Positions 1 to 8,723 of a stretch of DNA of 64,000 nt are shown here, in pieces (the stretch's first letter is position 1; every line of letters starts with the position of its first letter). Origin of the DNA: Mesotoga sp. BH458_6_3_2_1 (lineage in GTDB: Bacteria; Thermotogota; Thermotogae; Petrotogales; Kosmotogaceae); NCBI RefSeq assembly GCF_003664995.1, contig NZ_JFHL01000002.1:496001-560000 (forward strand), written 5' to 3'. A program made the translations under genes and the position numbers. Below the pieces are notes generated by a model. That model saw only the letters and a list, made by a program, of their open reading frames with translations, was not told where the DNA came from and did no database searches.

Positions 1-777
1 GAGGCTCAAATTCTCTTGTGTGGTGGTGTGCCTGTAGTTGTTCCGGCAAGAGTGGAAAAGGGTTTTGTCCCCGAAATTTCTGAAATCGAGAAAGCAATTA
101 CCGATAGAACGCGTGCAATAATGATAAACTCTCCAAACAACCCAACCGGAGCCATATATCCTGAAGAGTTTCTTCGGGTCCTGGGTAAGCTTTGCGTAGA
201 GAGAGATCTTTTTGTAATCTCCGATGAAGTGTATGAGAAGCTCGTGTTTGATGCACCACATTTCTCTATTGCTTCGATTGAGGGTATGAAAGAGAGGACT
301 GCGGTGATTAACGCTTTCTCGAAAACTTATGCAATGACGGGCTGGAGGGTCGGCTATTCCGCCATATCTATGAAATTAGCCAGGGCGATTTCGAAAATCC
401 AAAGTCACCTTTCCTCGAATGTCAACACAATGGCCCAGTACGCCGCCGTGAAGGCTTTTGAAGTCGACACCTCTTCTATGGTGGAAGAGTTCCGGAAGAG
501 GAGAGATTACGTAATCTCAAGACTGGAAAAAATTGGATTGAAGTTCAGCAAGCCTGCTGGAGCCTTCTATGTTTTTATAGACATCAGATCTTTTCTTGGA
601 GGAAGGTTTAGGAACTCAAATGATTTTGCAATTGGCCTTCTTGAAGAGCAAAAGGTCGGAATGGTTCCTGGAAGCGCATTCAGCTACGAAGGGTTCATAA
701 GAATGTCTTTTTCGAGTTCAACCGAAGAACTCAAAGAAGGATTAGACAGATTTGATAGATTTCTAAAGACGCTTTGA
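1..777 (+). CDS. PLP-dependent class I/II aminotransferase, 3' part
   Basis: The frame is open from base 1 to the TGA at 775-777, so the gene begins before the window; about 258 C-terminal residues are present of the roughly 380-390 usual for the family. Visible motifs are SPNNPTGAIY, the pyridoxal-phosphate contact DEVYEKLVF, the Schiff-base lysine in SKTYAMTGWRVGY and the substrate-carboxylate arginine in RMSFSSSTEEL. The family transfers amino groups between an amino acid and a 2-oxo acid in the cytosol; an aspartate aminotransferase of the AspB type is most likely, but the substrate cannot be read from this part. A TTG at 16 is only an internal codon. The gene ends directly against the stop codon of the convergent HD gene, with no base between them. 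Confidence 0.9.
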   Translation, partial: EAQILLCGGVPVVVPARVEKGFVPEISEIEKAITDRTRAIMINSPNNPTGAIYPEEFLRVLGKLCVERDLFVISDEVYEKLVFDAPHFSIASIEGMKERTAVINAFSKTYAMTGWRVGYSAISMKLARAISKIQSHLSSNVNTMAQYAAVKAFEVDTSSMVEEFRKRRDYVISRLEKIGLKFSKPAGAFYVFIDIRSFLGGRFRNSNDFAIGLLEEQKVGMVPGSAFSYEGFIRMSFSSSTEELKEGLDRFDRFLKTL

Positions 778-1908
778 CTATCGCCCCGTCCAGTCTAGAC
801 TCCATCTGAATGTTTGGGTCAGGAACTGAACGCTCTCTAGATCTGACTTTGATAGGTCGTCAAGCATCCTGTTCATGGCATCTCTGAAGGCATACTGTGT
901 GTTTCCCGAACGTATTTCCATCAGGCATTCTACTGTCGCAGCAAATTGGTCGGCTGCCCACACGAGTTTACCTTCATGTGATTCAAATGGATCAAGCATT
1001 CTGTATTTAAGCTCTTTGATAAGTCTATCAGGCATTCCGGCTAGCAGATTCTCGGTGACCATTCGTTCTTCAACTTGTGCGATCACCTCCTCGAAGCCCG
1101 GGACTTTTTTCTTAGTCGGAGTTATTATGTCACCTGTCATGCTTTCTGGAATATCATGCAGAAGGGCGAGTTTAACGGATTCAACCGGATTTATCACCTT
1201 GCCGCTTTCCTCCTCCATACAGGAGAGAATGTACGCCGTTATTGTGACGTAGAATGAATGGGCGGCAACGGTAGTAGGTACGTTTCTGTTTAGTCTGTTC
1301 CAGCGGACTGCCCGTAGCAGAACGATTAGGGCATTCGTGTAGCGTTCTAGCCATTCAGCGTCAGCTATGAGACGATACGGTTCAAAGTCCCTAAAACTCT
1401 CTATCCGTTGCTCCAAATCTTTCAGCGGTCTGTTGAAGAAGTCAGGAAAATATCTGGCATGAAGTCCGGCTTCGAGTTTGGCTGAGAGAAGGTCCCCGGT
1501 CTGGATGATTTTGCCTTCGATTGTATCGTCTTTTGAGTGAACCATCGAAAGGTAGAAAGGATCGTGTCTATCATCAGGAAGGTACTGAACGATCTCCTCC
1601 ACCGTTCGTGAGAAGACATCGTTCCACTTGTCAGGTGAAAGTGACTTGATCAGTACCTTTGTGTCCACAGAGATGTCAGAGAGAAGGCATTTTGGTATTT
1701 CTTTGAGAACAAGTCTCTGAAATAGCTTTTTGTCGTCGATATGAAAACCATTAAGGCCGGCCATCTCGGACATCAACAGACAGTACTGGGCCGATATGAA
1801 GGCGTTCTCGGCCTCATTGGTCCTTAGCAGAGTCGGTGTGTTGTTCCATCTATACATTGTGAAGAGATTTGTTGCCAGTTCCAGAAGTTTCACGTATCCT
1901 TGAAACAC
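778..1908 (-). CDS. HD-domain phosphohydrolase with a degenerate N-terminal HD repeat
   Basis: 376 residues from GTG at 1908. This start is chosen because GGGAGGTG lies about five bases before it; an ATG at 1971 would add 21 residues without such a site. The C-terminal half resembles YfbR-type 5'-deoxynucleotidases: RWNRL, then VAAHSFYV, LLHDIPESMTGDI and WAADQFAA provide the H...HD...D metal ligands. The N-terminal half repeats the same framework (YRWNN, NEAENAFISAQY, LKEIPKCLLSDI), but the His and His-Asp positions have become Glu and Lys-Glu, so it should not bind metal. I infer hydrolysis of a nucleotide monophosphate by the C-terminal half, with the N-terminal half structural. It converges on the aminotransferase gene with zero spacing and diverges from the CBS-ACT gene. 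Confidence 0.75.
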   Translation of the reverse strand: MFQGYVKLLELATNLFTMYRWNNTPTLLRTNEAENAFISAQYCLLMSEMAGLNGFHIDDKKLFQRLVLKEIPKCLLSDISVDTKVLIKSLSPDKWNDVFSRTVEEIVQYLPDDRHDPFYLSMVHSKDDTIEGKIIQTGDLLSAKLEAGLHARYFPDFFNRPLKDLEQRIESFRDFEPYRLIADAEWLERYTNALIVLLRAVRWNRLNRNVPTTVAAHSFYVTITAYILSCMEEESGKVINPVESVKLALLHDIPESMTGDIITPTKKKVPGFEEVIAQVEERMVTENLLAGMPDRLIKELKYRMLDPFESHEGKLVWAADQFAATVECLMEIRSGNTQYAFRDAMNRMLDDLSKSDLESVQFLTQTFRWSLDWTGR

Positions 1909-1951
1909 GGAGGCACCTCCCGAATGCAGTGCATAGATATATGTTATTACA

Positions 1952-1957
1952 ATTATA
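1952..1957 (-). promoter_or_regulatory. possible -10 element for the HD-domain gene
   Basis: On the minus strand this is a perfect TATAAT, 43 bases before the GTG start at 1908. The best -35 at 17 bases is only TTTTAT, so support is limited. The 99-base divergent gap 1909-2007 is AT-rich and must also hold the start signals of the + strand CBS-ACT gene, for which I see no clear -10/-35 pair. Confidence 0.35.
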
Positions 1958-2007
1958 GGTTTTAGTTTCAATAAATAAAAGTCTTCAGTTGGGAAAGAGG
2001 CGGTTTC

Positions 2008-2622
2008 ATGAATATTGATAAGTGGACAAACAGGACCTATCCCGTTTTTGATGAAAACAGAAGTCTTGAGGAGACCCTTGCCGAGGCGAAGAAAATTGGA
2101 TTGACAACTATCTTTTCGGTAGACAAGGAAGGTAGATTGTCTGGAATTGCGCGACTAGATGAGATTTCGGAGTGCGATATTTCCGGGTTGCTTTCAGGAG
2201 TAATCAGTGAACCTGTTTTTTACTGTCGAGATTCTGACTTTATTGAAGACGCGGCTCTGATGCTAATTGAGAGTCACGATTACATTCTTCCCGTCGTGAA
2301 CGATGATTTTTTGGTTGTTGGGGCAATAGGAGTCTTCGAGATTCTTGAAGGTTTGATGGAATTCACTGCTATGGACAAACCAGGAACCAGGATTTCAATC
2401 GTTCTAGATGACGAACCCGGCGCTTTGAGAGATGTTGTAGACTTCCTTGCTGAAAGAGAAGTAAACATTCTTTCAATAATCACGTCTGCTTCAGAAAGCG
2501 AAGATTCCAGGCGCGTTGTCATAAGAACAGACGAGTCTGACATAAGCATGATTGCCGAAATACTTCAAGAACAAGGGATTTCATTTGAAAGTATTAGTGA
2601 AGAGGAGGGTTTCAGTGTCTGA
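2008..2622 (+). CDS. CBS-pair and ACT-domain regulatory protein
   Basis: 204 residues; the ATG follows an AAGAGGCGG ribosome site. Residues about 5-120 have the pattern of a CBS pair (including DYILPVVNDDFLVVGAIGV), a module that usually binds adenine nucleotides. Residues about 128-200 form an ACT domain, beginning RISIVLDDEPGALRDVVDFL, a fold that typically binds small ligands such as amino acids. The layout resembles AcuB-like proteins. No catalytic motif is visible, so a ligand-sensing role is inferred and the partner is unknown. The last eight bases overlap the start of uppP, suggesting coupled translation. It is the first gene of a long + strand run. Confidence 0.75.
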   Translation: MNIDKWTNRTYPVFDENRSLEETLAEAKKIGLTTIFSVDKEGRLSGIARLDEISECDISGLLSGVISEPVFYCRDSDFIEDAALMLIESHDYILPVVNDDFLVVGAIGVFEILEGLMEFTAMDKPGTRISIVLDDEPGALRDVVDFLAEREVNILSIITSASESEDSRRVVIRTDESDISMIAEILQEQGISFESISEEEGFSV

Positions 2623-3403
2623 ATTTACCAGTTACCTCTTGCTAGGAGTAGTGCAAGGAGCAACGGAATTTCTTCCCGTTTCTTCATCTGGACATCTCAC
2701 GATCTTCTCCAGTCTTCTCAACGTACCACTTGACGCCGAATCCAAGGCTGCATTTTTTGCTGTCTTGCATCTGGCCACTTTTGGTGCAGTTCTGTTGTTT
2801 ACATTCAAAGATCTGTGGGCGATCTTAGCGGGTCTGGGTAGGCCGGAAAAAAGAAGTTCATCGATCAGGTATATCGGACTGCTTCTCGTAGCAACGATCC
2901 CTGCGGTTCTGGCAGGTTTCTTGCTGGAAGATGAGATTAAATCTCTTTTCTCCGATGTGGCCTTCACTTCGATAATGCTTTTTGTTACGGCTGCTGCGCT
3001 ATTCATTTCTGATAGATTCAAAGGGGACCGAAGGATTCTTGACCTGTCTTTTGCGGGTGCGCTGTCGATTGGGATTTTTCAAGCTGCCGCAATAGCGCCT
3101 GGAATATCCAGGAGCGGCCTGACAATTTTCGGTGCTCTTCTAATCGGAATGATGAGAAGTGATGCAGTTAAGTTCTCGTTCCTTCTGAGTCTTCCAGTAA
3201 CTTTTGGAGCAGGCATTCTCGAGATTTCGAGAGTAAGCCTTCCTCTTTCGACAGTTCTGCTGGCATCTCTTTTCGCCTTCCTCATGGGGATAATCGGGCT
3301 TTGGCTCCTCAAGAAACTTGTTCTGAAGCGGCGTCTGAGATTCTTTGGCATATATTGTATAATTGTAGGGACGATTGGATTGGTTTTTCGAGGAGTGATG
3401 TGA
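2615..3403 (+). CDS. uppP: undecaprenyl-diphosphatase UppP/BacA
   Basis: 262 residues from GTG at 2615, preceded by GAGGAGG; a frame start at 2552 would add 21 basic residues that the family lacks and has no ribosome site. UppP is an integral membrane enzyme that removes one phosphate from undecaprenyl diphosphate, recycling the lipid carrier for peptidoglycan and other envelope polymers. Both signature motifs are present: GATEFLPVSSSGHL near the N-terminus (Glu, Ser and His of the active site) and PGISRSGLTIFGALL around residue 160. Several hydrophobic segments follow the family pattern. It overlaps the CBS-ACT gene by eight bases and stops one base before the next gene. Confidence 0.93.
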   Translation: MSEFTSYLLLGVVQGATEFLPVSSSGHLTIFSSLLNVPLDAESKAAFFAVLHLATFGAVLLFTFKDLWAILAGLGRPEKRSSSIRYIGLLLVATIPAVLAGFLLEDEIKSLFSDVAFTSIMLFVTAAALFISDRFKGDRRILDLSFAGALSIGIFQAAAIAPGISRSGLTIFGALLIGMMRSDAVKFSFLLSLPVTFGAGILEISRVSLPLSTVLLASLFAFLMGIIGLWLLKKLVLKRRLRFFGIYCIIVGTIGLVFRGVM

Positions 3404-3404
3404 C

Positions 3405-4025
3405 TTGGACTTGAATCTCCTCTTTCCCGGCAGTATCGTCTATGTGCCGGGAATGATGGATGCCCCTACAAGTAGTTGCACTTTGCTTGTGGAAAATAGC
3501 AAAAAGATTCTCGTCGATCCAGGCGGGTTTCCTTCAATTAAGACTCTGGAAGAAAGATTGACTTCTCTGGGACTTTCCCCGGACAGCATAACAGACATAC
3601 TGTTGACTCATTTCCATCTAGATCACGCTTTTAATAGTATATTTTTCCCCAATGCAACGATTCACTTGCACGCTAGTTATAAGAGCAGGGACTATGGGTC
3701 TTTCGGTCCTATATTGGGAGCAATGTATCTGAAAATCATTGATTCATGGAGAAGCGTCGAAACATTTATTGGTGGTGAGAAGATTATGGGAGTCATTGAT
3801 GTTCTCGAATCTCCCTATCACTCCCGTGATCATGTTTCCTTTCTCCTTGAAACGGAAAATCATGGTAAAGTTTTCATTTGTGGTGACGTATGCACAAGAC
3901 AGATACACTATCATGAAATGCGTAAAGGTATGAGATCAGATGAAGCGGCAACTTTCGTTACGAAGTACTTCGAAATAGCCGATACGGTGATCTTCTCTCA
4001 TGACCTGCCGTTATTCAAGGGGTGA
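3405..4025 (+). CDS. metallo-beta-lactamase-fold hydrolase
   Basis: 206 residues from a TTG at 3405, with GAGGAG about ten bases upstream. The zinc-binding motif THFHLDHAF (residues about 67-75), a later His in SPYHSRDHVSF, the Asp in ICGDVC and a C-terminal SHD give the complete ligand set of the metallo-beta-lactamase superfamily. The start pattern CTLLVENSKKILVDPGG resembles the small MBLAC1-like subgroup. The substrate cannot be deduced: members include thioesterases, lactonases and nucleases. It sits between uppP (1-base gap) and glgA (4-base gap). Confidence 0.8.
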   Translation: MDLNLLFPGSIVYVPGMMDAPTSSCTLLVENSKKILVDPGGFPSIKTLEERLTSLGLSPDSITDILLTHFHLDHAFNSIFFPNATIHLHASYKSRDYGSFGPILGAMYLKIIDSWRSVETFIGGEKIMGVIDVLESPYHSRDHVSFLLETENHGKVFICGDVCTRQIHYHEMRKGMRSDEAATFVTKYFEIADTVIFSHDLPLFKG

Positions 4026-4029
4026 TTGA

Positions 4030-5436
4030 ATGAAAGTACTTTATGTCTCTTACGAGGTTTATCCACTTGCAAAAGTCGGAGGACTTGCAGATGTTGCTGG
4101 AGCTTTACCAAAATATCTTAGAGATCTCGGGGTTGAAATCGATATATTGATGCCATTTCACAAGTCCGTGGACAAGAATGTAACCTCGAAGACAGGATCA
4201 ATTCTAAAAACAAGGTTCATGAAGAGAGAAATCTCTTTTGAACTCTATAAGAAATCACGCCCGCTTGGCAACGTAGATGTATTTCTCCTCAGCAATGATG
4301 AGCTCATGGACTCCGAGGAAGTCTATGGGGCATCGGATCTTGGGCTCCAGGCCATGAGCTTTTCCGATGCTGCAGCAGGTTTCGCCGCCGATAAAGGCTA
4401 TGATATTGTCCACCTTAACGACTGGCATACAGGCTTGATGGCTGTATATCTGAAGCAGGCAAATGCAAATTGCAGAACTGTCTTTTCAATACACAATCTT
4501 GCTTACCAAGGTACTTATGGCAGAGAATATCTCCAACTCTCCGGTATTGAGAGTCGTTACCTAGATTACATCTCAGAAGGGAGCGACATCAACTTCATGA
4601 AGGCAGGTTTGGTATATTCTGACAAACTAAGTACTGTATCTCCCACGTATGCCCATGAAATTCAGACGGAAGAGTACGGAGCAGGTCTGGAAAGGATCCT
4701 TTCGAGAAGAGACAGAGATCTTGTAGGGATTCTAAATGGAATCGACTACTCCGAATACGATCCTGAAAAGGATCCTCGCTTGTGGGTAAATTACGGTTTG
4801 AATAGTATCGAGAAGAAGGAAATAAATAAATCGAATTTGCAGTTGTTGTTAGGACTTCCAAAGAATAGAGTCCCGCTTTTTGGACTGATTTCCCGTTTAG
4901 TAGGCCAGAAGGGACTAGATCTCATAGAGGAGATACGGGGAGAGTTAGTAAGCCTTCCTATGCAGTTAGTAGTTCTGGGGACAGGAGAGAAGAAATACGA
5001 GGAAATGCTAAGGGATCTTCAAGAGGATCATCCCGACAAAGTTGCTGTAAAACTTGCTTTTAATCTTGATCTTGCGCAAAAGATTTATGCAGGTGCAGAT
5101 TTTTTCTTGATGCCGTCCAGATATGAGCCCTGTGGCTTGGGTCAGATGTTTGCAATGAGATACGGAACTGTTCCAGTTGTTAGGTACACGGGTGGACTGG
5201 CAGATACTGTGAAAGAGTATGGCCTTTCAGACCACGGCAATGGATTCGGTTTTGTTGATTATAATGGCGAAAGCCTGCTTGAGGCTCTGAAAAAGGCGCT
5301 TGGAGTCTTTAATCACGACGTCTTTTGGCGAGAGGTCGTGAGTAACGCCATGAAAGAGGATTTCTCTTGGGAAACGTCGGCCAAGAACTATCTTTCCTTA
5401 TATAAGCAAACTTTGGAGGTCAAAAGGAATGCCTGA
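4030..5436 (+). CDS. glgA: glycogen synthase (GT5)
   Basis: 468 residues, close to the usual 470-485. GlgA adds glucose from ADP-glucose (in some species UDP-glucose) to the growing alpha-1,4-glucan in the cytosol. The N-terminal KVGGLADVAGALPK loop that binds the nucleotide sugar is at residues 15-28; HNLAYQG, ISRLVGQKGLDLI and the C-terminal EPCGLGQMFAMRYGTVPVV with the following TGGLADTV are all intact. No glgC or branching-enzyme gene is in the window. The last eight bases overlap galT, and a phosphohexomutase follows 1.6 kb downstream, so the cluster could supply hexose-1-phosphates for storage glucan; that link is inferred. Confidence 0.93.
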   Translation: MKVLYVSYEVYPLAKVGGLADVAGALPKYLRDLGVEIDILMPFHKSVDKNVTSKTGSILKTRFMKREISFELYKKSRPLGNVDVFLLSNDELMDSEEVYGASDLGLQAMSFSDAAAGFAADKGYDIVHLNDWHTGLMAVYLKQANANCRTVFSIHNLAYQGTYGREYLQLSGIESRYLDYISEGSDINFMKAGLVYSDKLSTVSPTYAHEIQTEEYGAGLERILSRRDRDLVGILNGIDYSEYDPEKDPRLWVNYGLNSIEKKEINKSNLQLLLGLPKNRVPLFGLISRLVGQKGLDLIEEIRGELVSLPMQLVVLGTGEKKYEEMLRDLQEDHPDKVAVKLAFNLDLAQKIYAGADFFLMPSRYEPCGLGQMFAMRYGTVPVVRYTGGLADTVKEYGLSDHGNGFGFVDYNGESLLEALKKALGVFNHDVFWREVVSNAMKEDFSWETSAKNYLSLYKQTLEVKRNA

Positions 5437-6436
5437 ACTCAGAAAAGATCCAATAATCAAGAGATGGGTTATTATTGCGACTGAAAGAGCAAGACGCCCA
5501 CATGATTTCATAAATGCAAAAGAAAAAGTTGAATCCGCCTTCTGCCCATTTGACTACGGGAATGAACACACAACGCCACCTGAAGTAATGGCTTTTAGGC
5601 CAGCAGATACTACGAAAGATAGCCCCGGGTGGTGGGTCAGAGTGGTTCAGAACAAATTTCCGGCGCTGGATTCCAGTGTCGAGCCGGAGCGATTTGGTCA
5701 TGGGATGTATGATGTTATCAAGGGGTTCGGAACTCATGAAGTGATTATTGAAACACCTGATCATAATGCCTCTATGGCAACCCTATCTTACGAGCAGATC
5801 AAAGAGGTTATCTGGGCTTACAAAGAACGCCATCAGGTACTCGAGAAAGACACAAGAATAAAGTACATCTTAATATTCAAGAATCATGGGAGAGAAGCGG
5901 GAGCCTCACTTGTTCATTCTCATAGTCAGCTTATCGCAACTCCAATAGTACCGAAGAGGGTTGCTGAGGAAATTGCAGGATCGGCTGATTACTATCGTTT
6001 CAGAGAGAGATGCGTTTATTGTGACATGGTAAATCAAGAGGGTCTAGAAGGGACGAGGGTTGTAGAGGAGAACAGCGATTTTGTTGCCTTTGAACCTTTC
6101 GCAGCGAGATTCCCCTTTGAAACATGGATACTTCCGAAGGTTCACAGCTGTAATTTTGGAGAGATATCGGCCTCTCAAATAGATAGTTTTTCTGTGATTC
6201 TCAAAAATACGTTGCTGAGAATCCATAAGGCCCTAGACAATCCTCCCTACAATTTTATGTTACATACCGGAATAAAAGGTATCGAGCAGTCGGATCACTA
6301 CCACTGGCATCTGGAGATTGTCCCAAGACTTACTAGGGTTGCGGGATTTGAGTGGGGCTCGGGTTTCTATATAAATCCCATGCCCCCCGAACATGCGGCC
6401 ATGTATCTTCGTGAGGTAAGCATTGAGGAGGAATGA
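5429..6436 (+). CDS. galT: galactose-1-phosphate uridylyltransferase
   Basis: 335 residues, normal for the family. GalT exchanges UMP between UDP-glucose and galactose-1-phosphate (Leloir pathway); a His of the HSHSQL motif at about residue 164 carries the uridylyl group. The N-terminal RWVIIATERARRPHDF and the C-terminal HWHLEIVPRL are typical. The first metal-binding pair, usually CxxC before GNE, reads CPFDYGNE, so one Cys is Asp; a second CxxC (CVYC) lies near residue 196. Because such HIT-superfamily enzymes vary, a related sugar-phosphate nucleotidyltransferase is possible. It overlaps glgA by eight bases. Confidence 0.88.
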   Translation: MPELRKDPIIKRWVIIATERARRPHDFINAKEKVESAFCPFDYGNEHTTPPEVMAFRPADTTKDSPGWWVRVVQNKFPALDSSVEPERFGHGMYDVIKGFGTHEVIIETPDHNASMATLSYEQIKEVIWAYKERHQVLEKDTRIKYILIFKNHGREAGASLVHSHSQLIATPIVPKRVAEEIAGSADYYRFRERCVYCDMVNQEGLEGTRVVEENSDFVAFEPFAARFPFETWILPKVHSCNFGEISASQIDSFSVILKNTLLRIHKALDNPPYNFMLHTGIKGIEQSDHYHWHLEIVPRLTRVAGFEWGSGFYINPMPPEHAAMYLREVSIEEE

Positions 6437-6437
6437 A

Positions 6438-6737
6438 ATGGAGACGAAAGTAAGTGATGAGCTGCTGAAGCACCTGGAAGGTCTTTCAAAGCTCGAATTG
6501 AAAGAAGAAGAACGAATCGGTTTGAAGAAGGATATTGAGGAAATACTGCAATATATGACGCTCCTGGATCAGGTTGATTTCGATGAAGAAGAGATGGTCT
6601 CACCCGTGGAGAAGAGTCTTGAACCTAGAGAAGACAACTTTGTCCAGTTCGAAGATTCAAAGCTTTTAAGAGATCTTTTCCCTGAGCGGGAAGGAAGCTA
6701 TCTTAAGGTGCCTAGGATATACAAAGAAGAGAAATGA
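6438..6737 (+). CDS. gatC: Asp/Glu-tRNA amidotransferase subunit C
   Basis: 99 residues from ATG at 6438 behind GAGGAGGAATGAA; a TTG at 6423 would sit on top of that ribosome site. GatC is the small subunit of the GatCAB complex, which converts misacylated Glu-tRNA(Gln) or Asp-tRNA(Asn) to the amide form. The N-terminal helical pattern (LLKHLEGLSKLELKEEE, then DIEEILQYMTLLDQVD) and the late LRDLFPEREGSYLKVPRI fit the family. gatA and gatB are not in the window, so the complex would be encoded at scattered loci. Its stop overlaps the yraN start in ATGA. Confidence 0.85.
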   Translation: METKVSDELLKHLEGLSKLELKEEERIGLKKDIEEILQYMTLLDQVDFDEEEMVSPVEKSLEPREDNFVQFEDSKLLRDLFPEREGSYLKVPRIYKEEK

Positions 6738-7072
6738 GCAACGATTTCGGCAAAAGATACGAAGAACTTGCCTGTAAATACTTGGAAAAATCGGGATACA
6801 AGGTGAAGGCCAGGAATGTCTCGTACAGATTCGGGGAAATCGATATTGTGGCTCTCAAAGGCAAGACGTTGGTCTTTGTTGAAGTTAAGGGTGGAAGCTC
6901 TTTCAGGCTACCAAGGTACAGAGTGGATGAAAGAAAACTCAGGCGGCTGGAGCTTGCCGCTCAAAGATACATAAGAACCGAAAAACCCGTATTCAGCGAG
7001 GCAAGGCTGGATGTTATTGAGGTTCTGGAAAACGGAAAGGTCAACCATTTGAAAGCTGTTGGAAGGTGGTAG
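6734..7072 (+). CDS. YraN/UPF0102-family nuclease-like protein
   Basis: 112 residues, starting in an ATGA overlap with gatC. The sequence has the UPF0102 pattern: FGKRYEELACKYLEKSGYKV at the N-terminus, then RFGEIDIVALKGKTLVFVEVKG with the E...D...ExK residues of a Holliday-junction-resolvase-like nuclease fold, and KLRRLELAAQRYI. The family's cellular role is unclear; nucleic-acid binding or cleavage is an inference from the fold. It is followed after one base by the phosphohexomutase start. Confidence 0.85.
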   Translation: MSNDFGKRYEELACKYLEKSGYKVKARNVSYRFGEIDIVALKGKTLVFVEVKGGSSFRLPRYRVDERKLRRLELAAQRYIRTEKPVFSEARLDVIEVLENGKVNHLKAVGRW

Positions 7073-7073
7073 A

Positions 7074-8723
7074 GTGCTAAGAGATGATCTGGCAATTAAA
7101 GAAGAGTACAAGAGATGGCTTGAAAACTCAACTGAAGAGATGAAAGAGGAGCTAAGGAGATTCTCCCCGAGTGACGTGAGGGAGAGTTTCGCACTGGATC
7201 TGGAATTTGGAACGGGCGGGATGCGGGGAGTACTTGGCGCCGGAACAAATCGGATGAATACTTTCACCGTCAGGAGAGCTACTTTGGGGTTCGGACGTTG
7301 GATCTCTGAAAGATTCAGCAACCCATCCGTCGTTATTGCTTTTGACACCAGACGCAAATCTGCCCATTTCGCTGAGGTTACTGCCGAGGTTCTCTCCTCT
7401 ATGGGTATCAAGGTTCACTTGTTCATTGAACCTATGCCGGTTCCAGTTCTGAGTTTCGCCGTGAGAGAACTGAAAGCCAGCGGCGGTGTTGTGATAACGG
7501 CAAGCCATAACCCACCTCAATACAACGGCTATAAGGTTTACACTTCTGATGGTACCCAGGCAGTTCCCAGGTATGCAGAAGAGATTATAGAGAGAGTTGA
7601 GAAGTCGGATTTCTTTGAGAACTACAATCCTGACAAAGGTTTGATTGAGGAAATTTCGAATTCTTTGCTAGAAGCATTCATTGAAACTGTGAAGAAGAAT
7701 GTTCTGGGGCTTTGCTCCGACTATGATGGACTTAGTGTCGTCTATACGCCTCTACATGGAAGTGGAAATTATCCCGTTTATAAAACCCTTTCAGATCTCG
7801 GTCACAAGGTCAAGCGAGTGGAGGAGCAAACGCTCCCGGATGGTAACTTTCCCACTGTGAAGAGTCCTAATCCCGAGGACTTGAATGCCTTTTCCATGGC
7901 TTTGAGTGATGCAGAAGAAGCGGAAGCCGACCTACTGATTGCGACCGATCCGGACTGTGATAGGTTGGGAATAATGGTGAAGCACGAGGGAACCTACACA
8001 GCTCTTAACGGGAATCAGACGGGTGTAATAATGACTGCCTTCATTCTTGAAAGGTTGAAGGAATCTCTTCCAAATGATCCATTCATTGTTAAGACAATTG
8101 TATCGACCGATCTTGTCAAGAAAATCGCTGCTAAATATAACGTAGAAGTGAAGGAGACTCTTACGGGTTTCAAGTTCATTGGTGAGATCATTGAAAAATC
8201 GGAGGTCGATGGAAAAGGCAGTTATCTCTTTGGTTTTGAAGAGAGCTATGGCTCGCTTTATGGAAGGCACGCGAGGGATAAAGACGCAGTGAGCGCTGCA
8301 GCTTTAGCCTGTACAATTGGGGGTTTTCTGAAACGTTCTGGAAGAACTATGATTGACTATCTCGAAGAGATTCAAGAAGAGCACGGCCACTATCTTGAAG
8401 CTCTTGTGAACAAAGATTATGTTGGAATTGAAGGCAGAAAGAAAATCGAGTCAATAATGAGTAAATTGAGGAGCAGAAGCCCTTTAAAGATGGGGAACGA
8501 AACAATTAGAGAGTTCAAAGATTATTTGGAAGACTCCGGCGATTTACCGGCGGCAGACGTGATTTCCATAGAAATGCAAGACAATTCAAAGATAGTTGTC
8601 AGGCCTTCTGGAACAGAGCCAAAAATGAAGTTCTATCTCATGGCCAGAGGCGATAACGAAGATGAAGCGAGAAATAGAATAGAAGAACTGAGAGAACTGA
8701 TTGAAGGGATTGAGGGCCTATGA
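7074..8723 (+). CDS. phosphohexomutase (phosphoglucomutase/phosphomannomutase)
   Basis: 549 residues from GTG at 7074, preceded by GAAGGTGG; the TTG at 7059 overlaps that site. All four family loops are visible: TASHNPPQYNGYKVY with the phosphoserine, DPDCDRLGI for magnesium, FGFEESYGSLYG for sugar recognition, and RPSGTEPKMKFYL for the phosphate. The length and the start GTGGMRGVLGAGTNRMN match the long PGM2-type enzymes, which interconvert hexose-1- and -6-phosphates and sometimes act on pentose phosphates. With glgA and galT upstream, a role in glucose-1-phosphate supply is likely. It overlaps the next gene by ATGA. Confidence 0.9.
   Translation: MLRDDLAIKEEYKRWLENSTEEMKEELRRFSPSDVRESFALDLEFGTGGMRGVLGAGTNRMNTFTVRRATLGFGRWISERFSNPSVVIAFDTRRKSAHFAEVTAEVLSSMGIKVHLFIEPMPVPVLSFAVRELKASGGVVITASHNPPQYNGYKVYTSDGTQAVPRYAEEIIERVEKSDFFENYNPDKGLIEEISNSLLEAFIETVKKNVLGLCSDYDGLSVVYTPLHGSGNYPVYKTLSDLGHKVKRVEEQTLPDGNFPTVKSPNPEDLNAFSMALSDAEEAEADLLIATDPDCDRLGIMVKHEGTYTALNGNQTGVIMTAFILERLKESLPNDPFIVKTIVSTDLVKKIAAKYNVEVKETLTGFKFIGEIIEKSEVDGKGSYLFGFEESYGSLYGRHARDKDAVSAAALACTIGGFLKRSGRTMIDYLEEIQEEHGHYLEALVNKDYVGIEGRKKIESIMSKLRSRSPLKMGNETIREFKDYLEDSGDLPAADVISIEMQDNSKIVVRPSGTEPKMKFYLMARGDNEDEARNRIEELRELIEGIEGL

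Noticed and set aside
2552-2614. Longer uppP start at 2552
   Set aside because: It lies deep in the upstream gene, adds a basic segment not found in UppP and has no ribosome site; GTG 2615 has GAGGAGG.
5560-5600. galT as an inactive or different gene because of CPFD in place of CxxC
   Set aside because: The catalytic HSHSQL, the overall length and the other motifs are intact, and the structural metal site is variable in the family.
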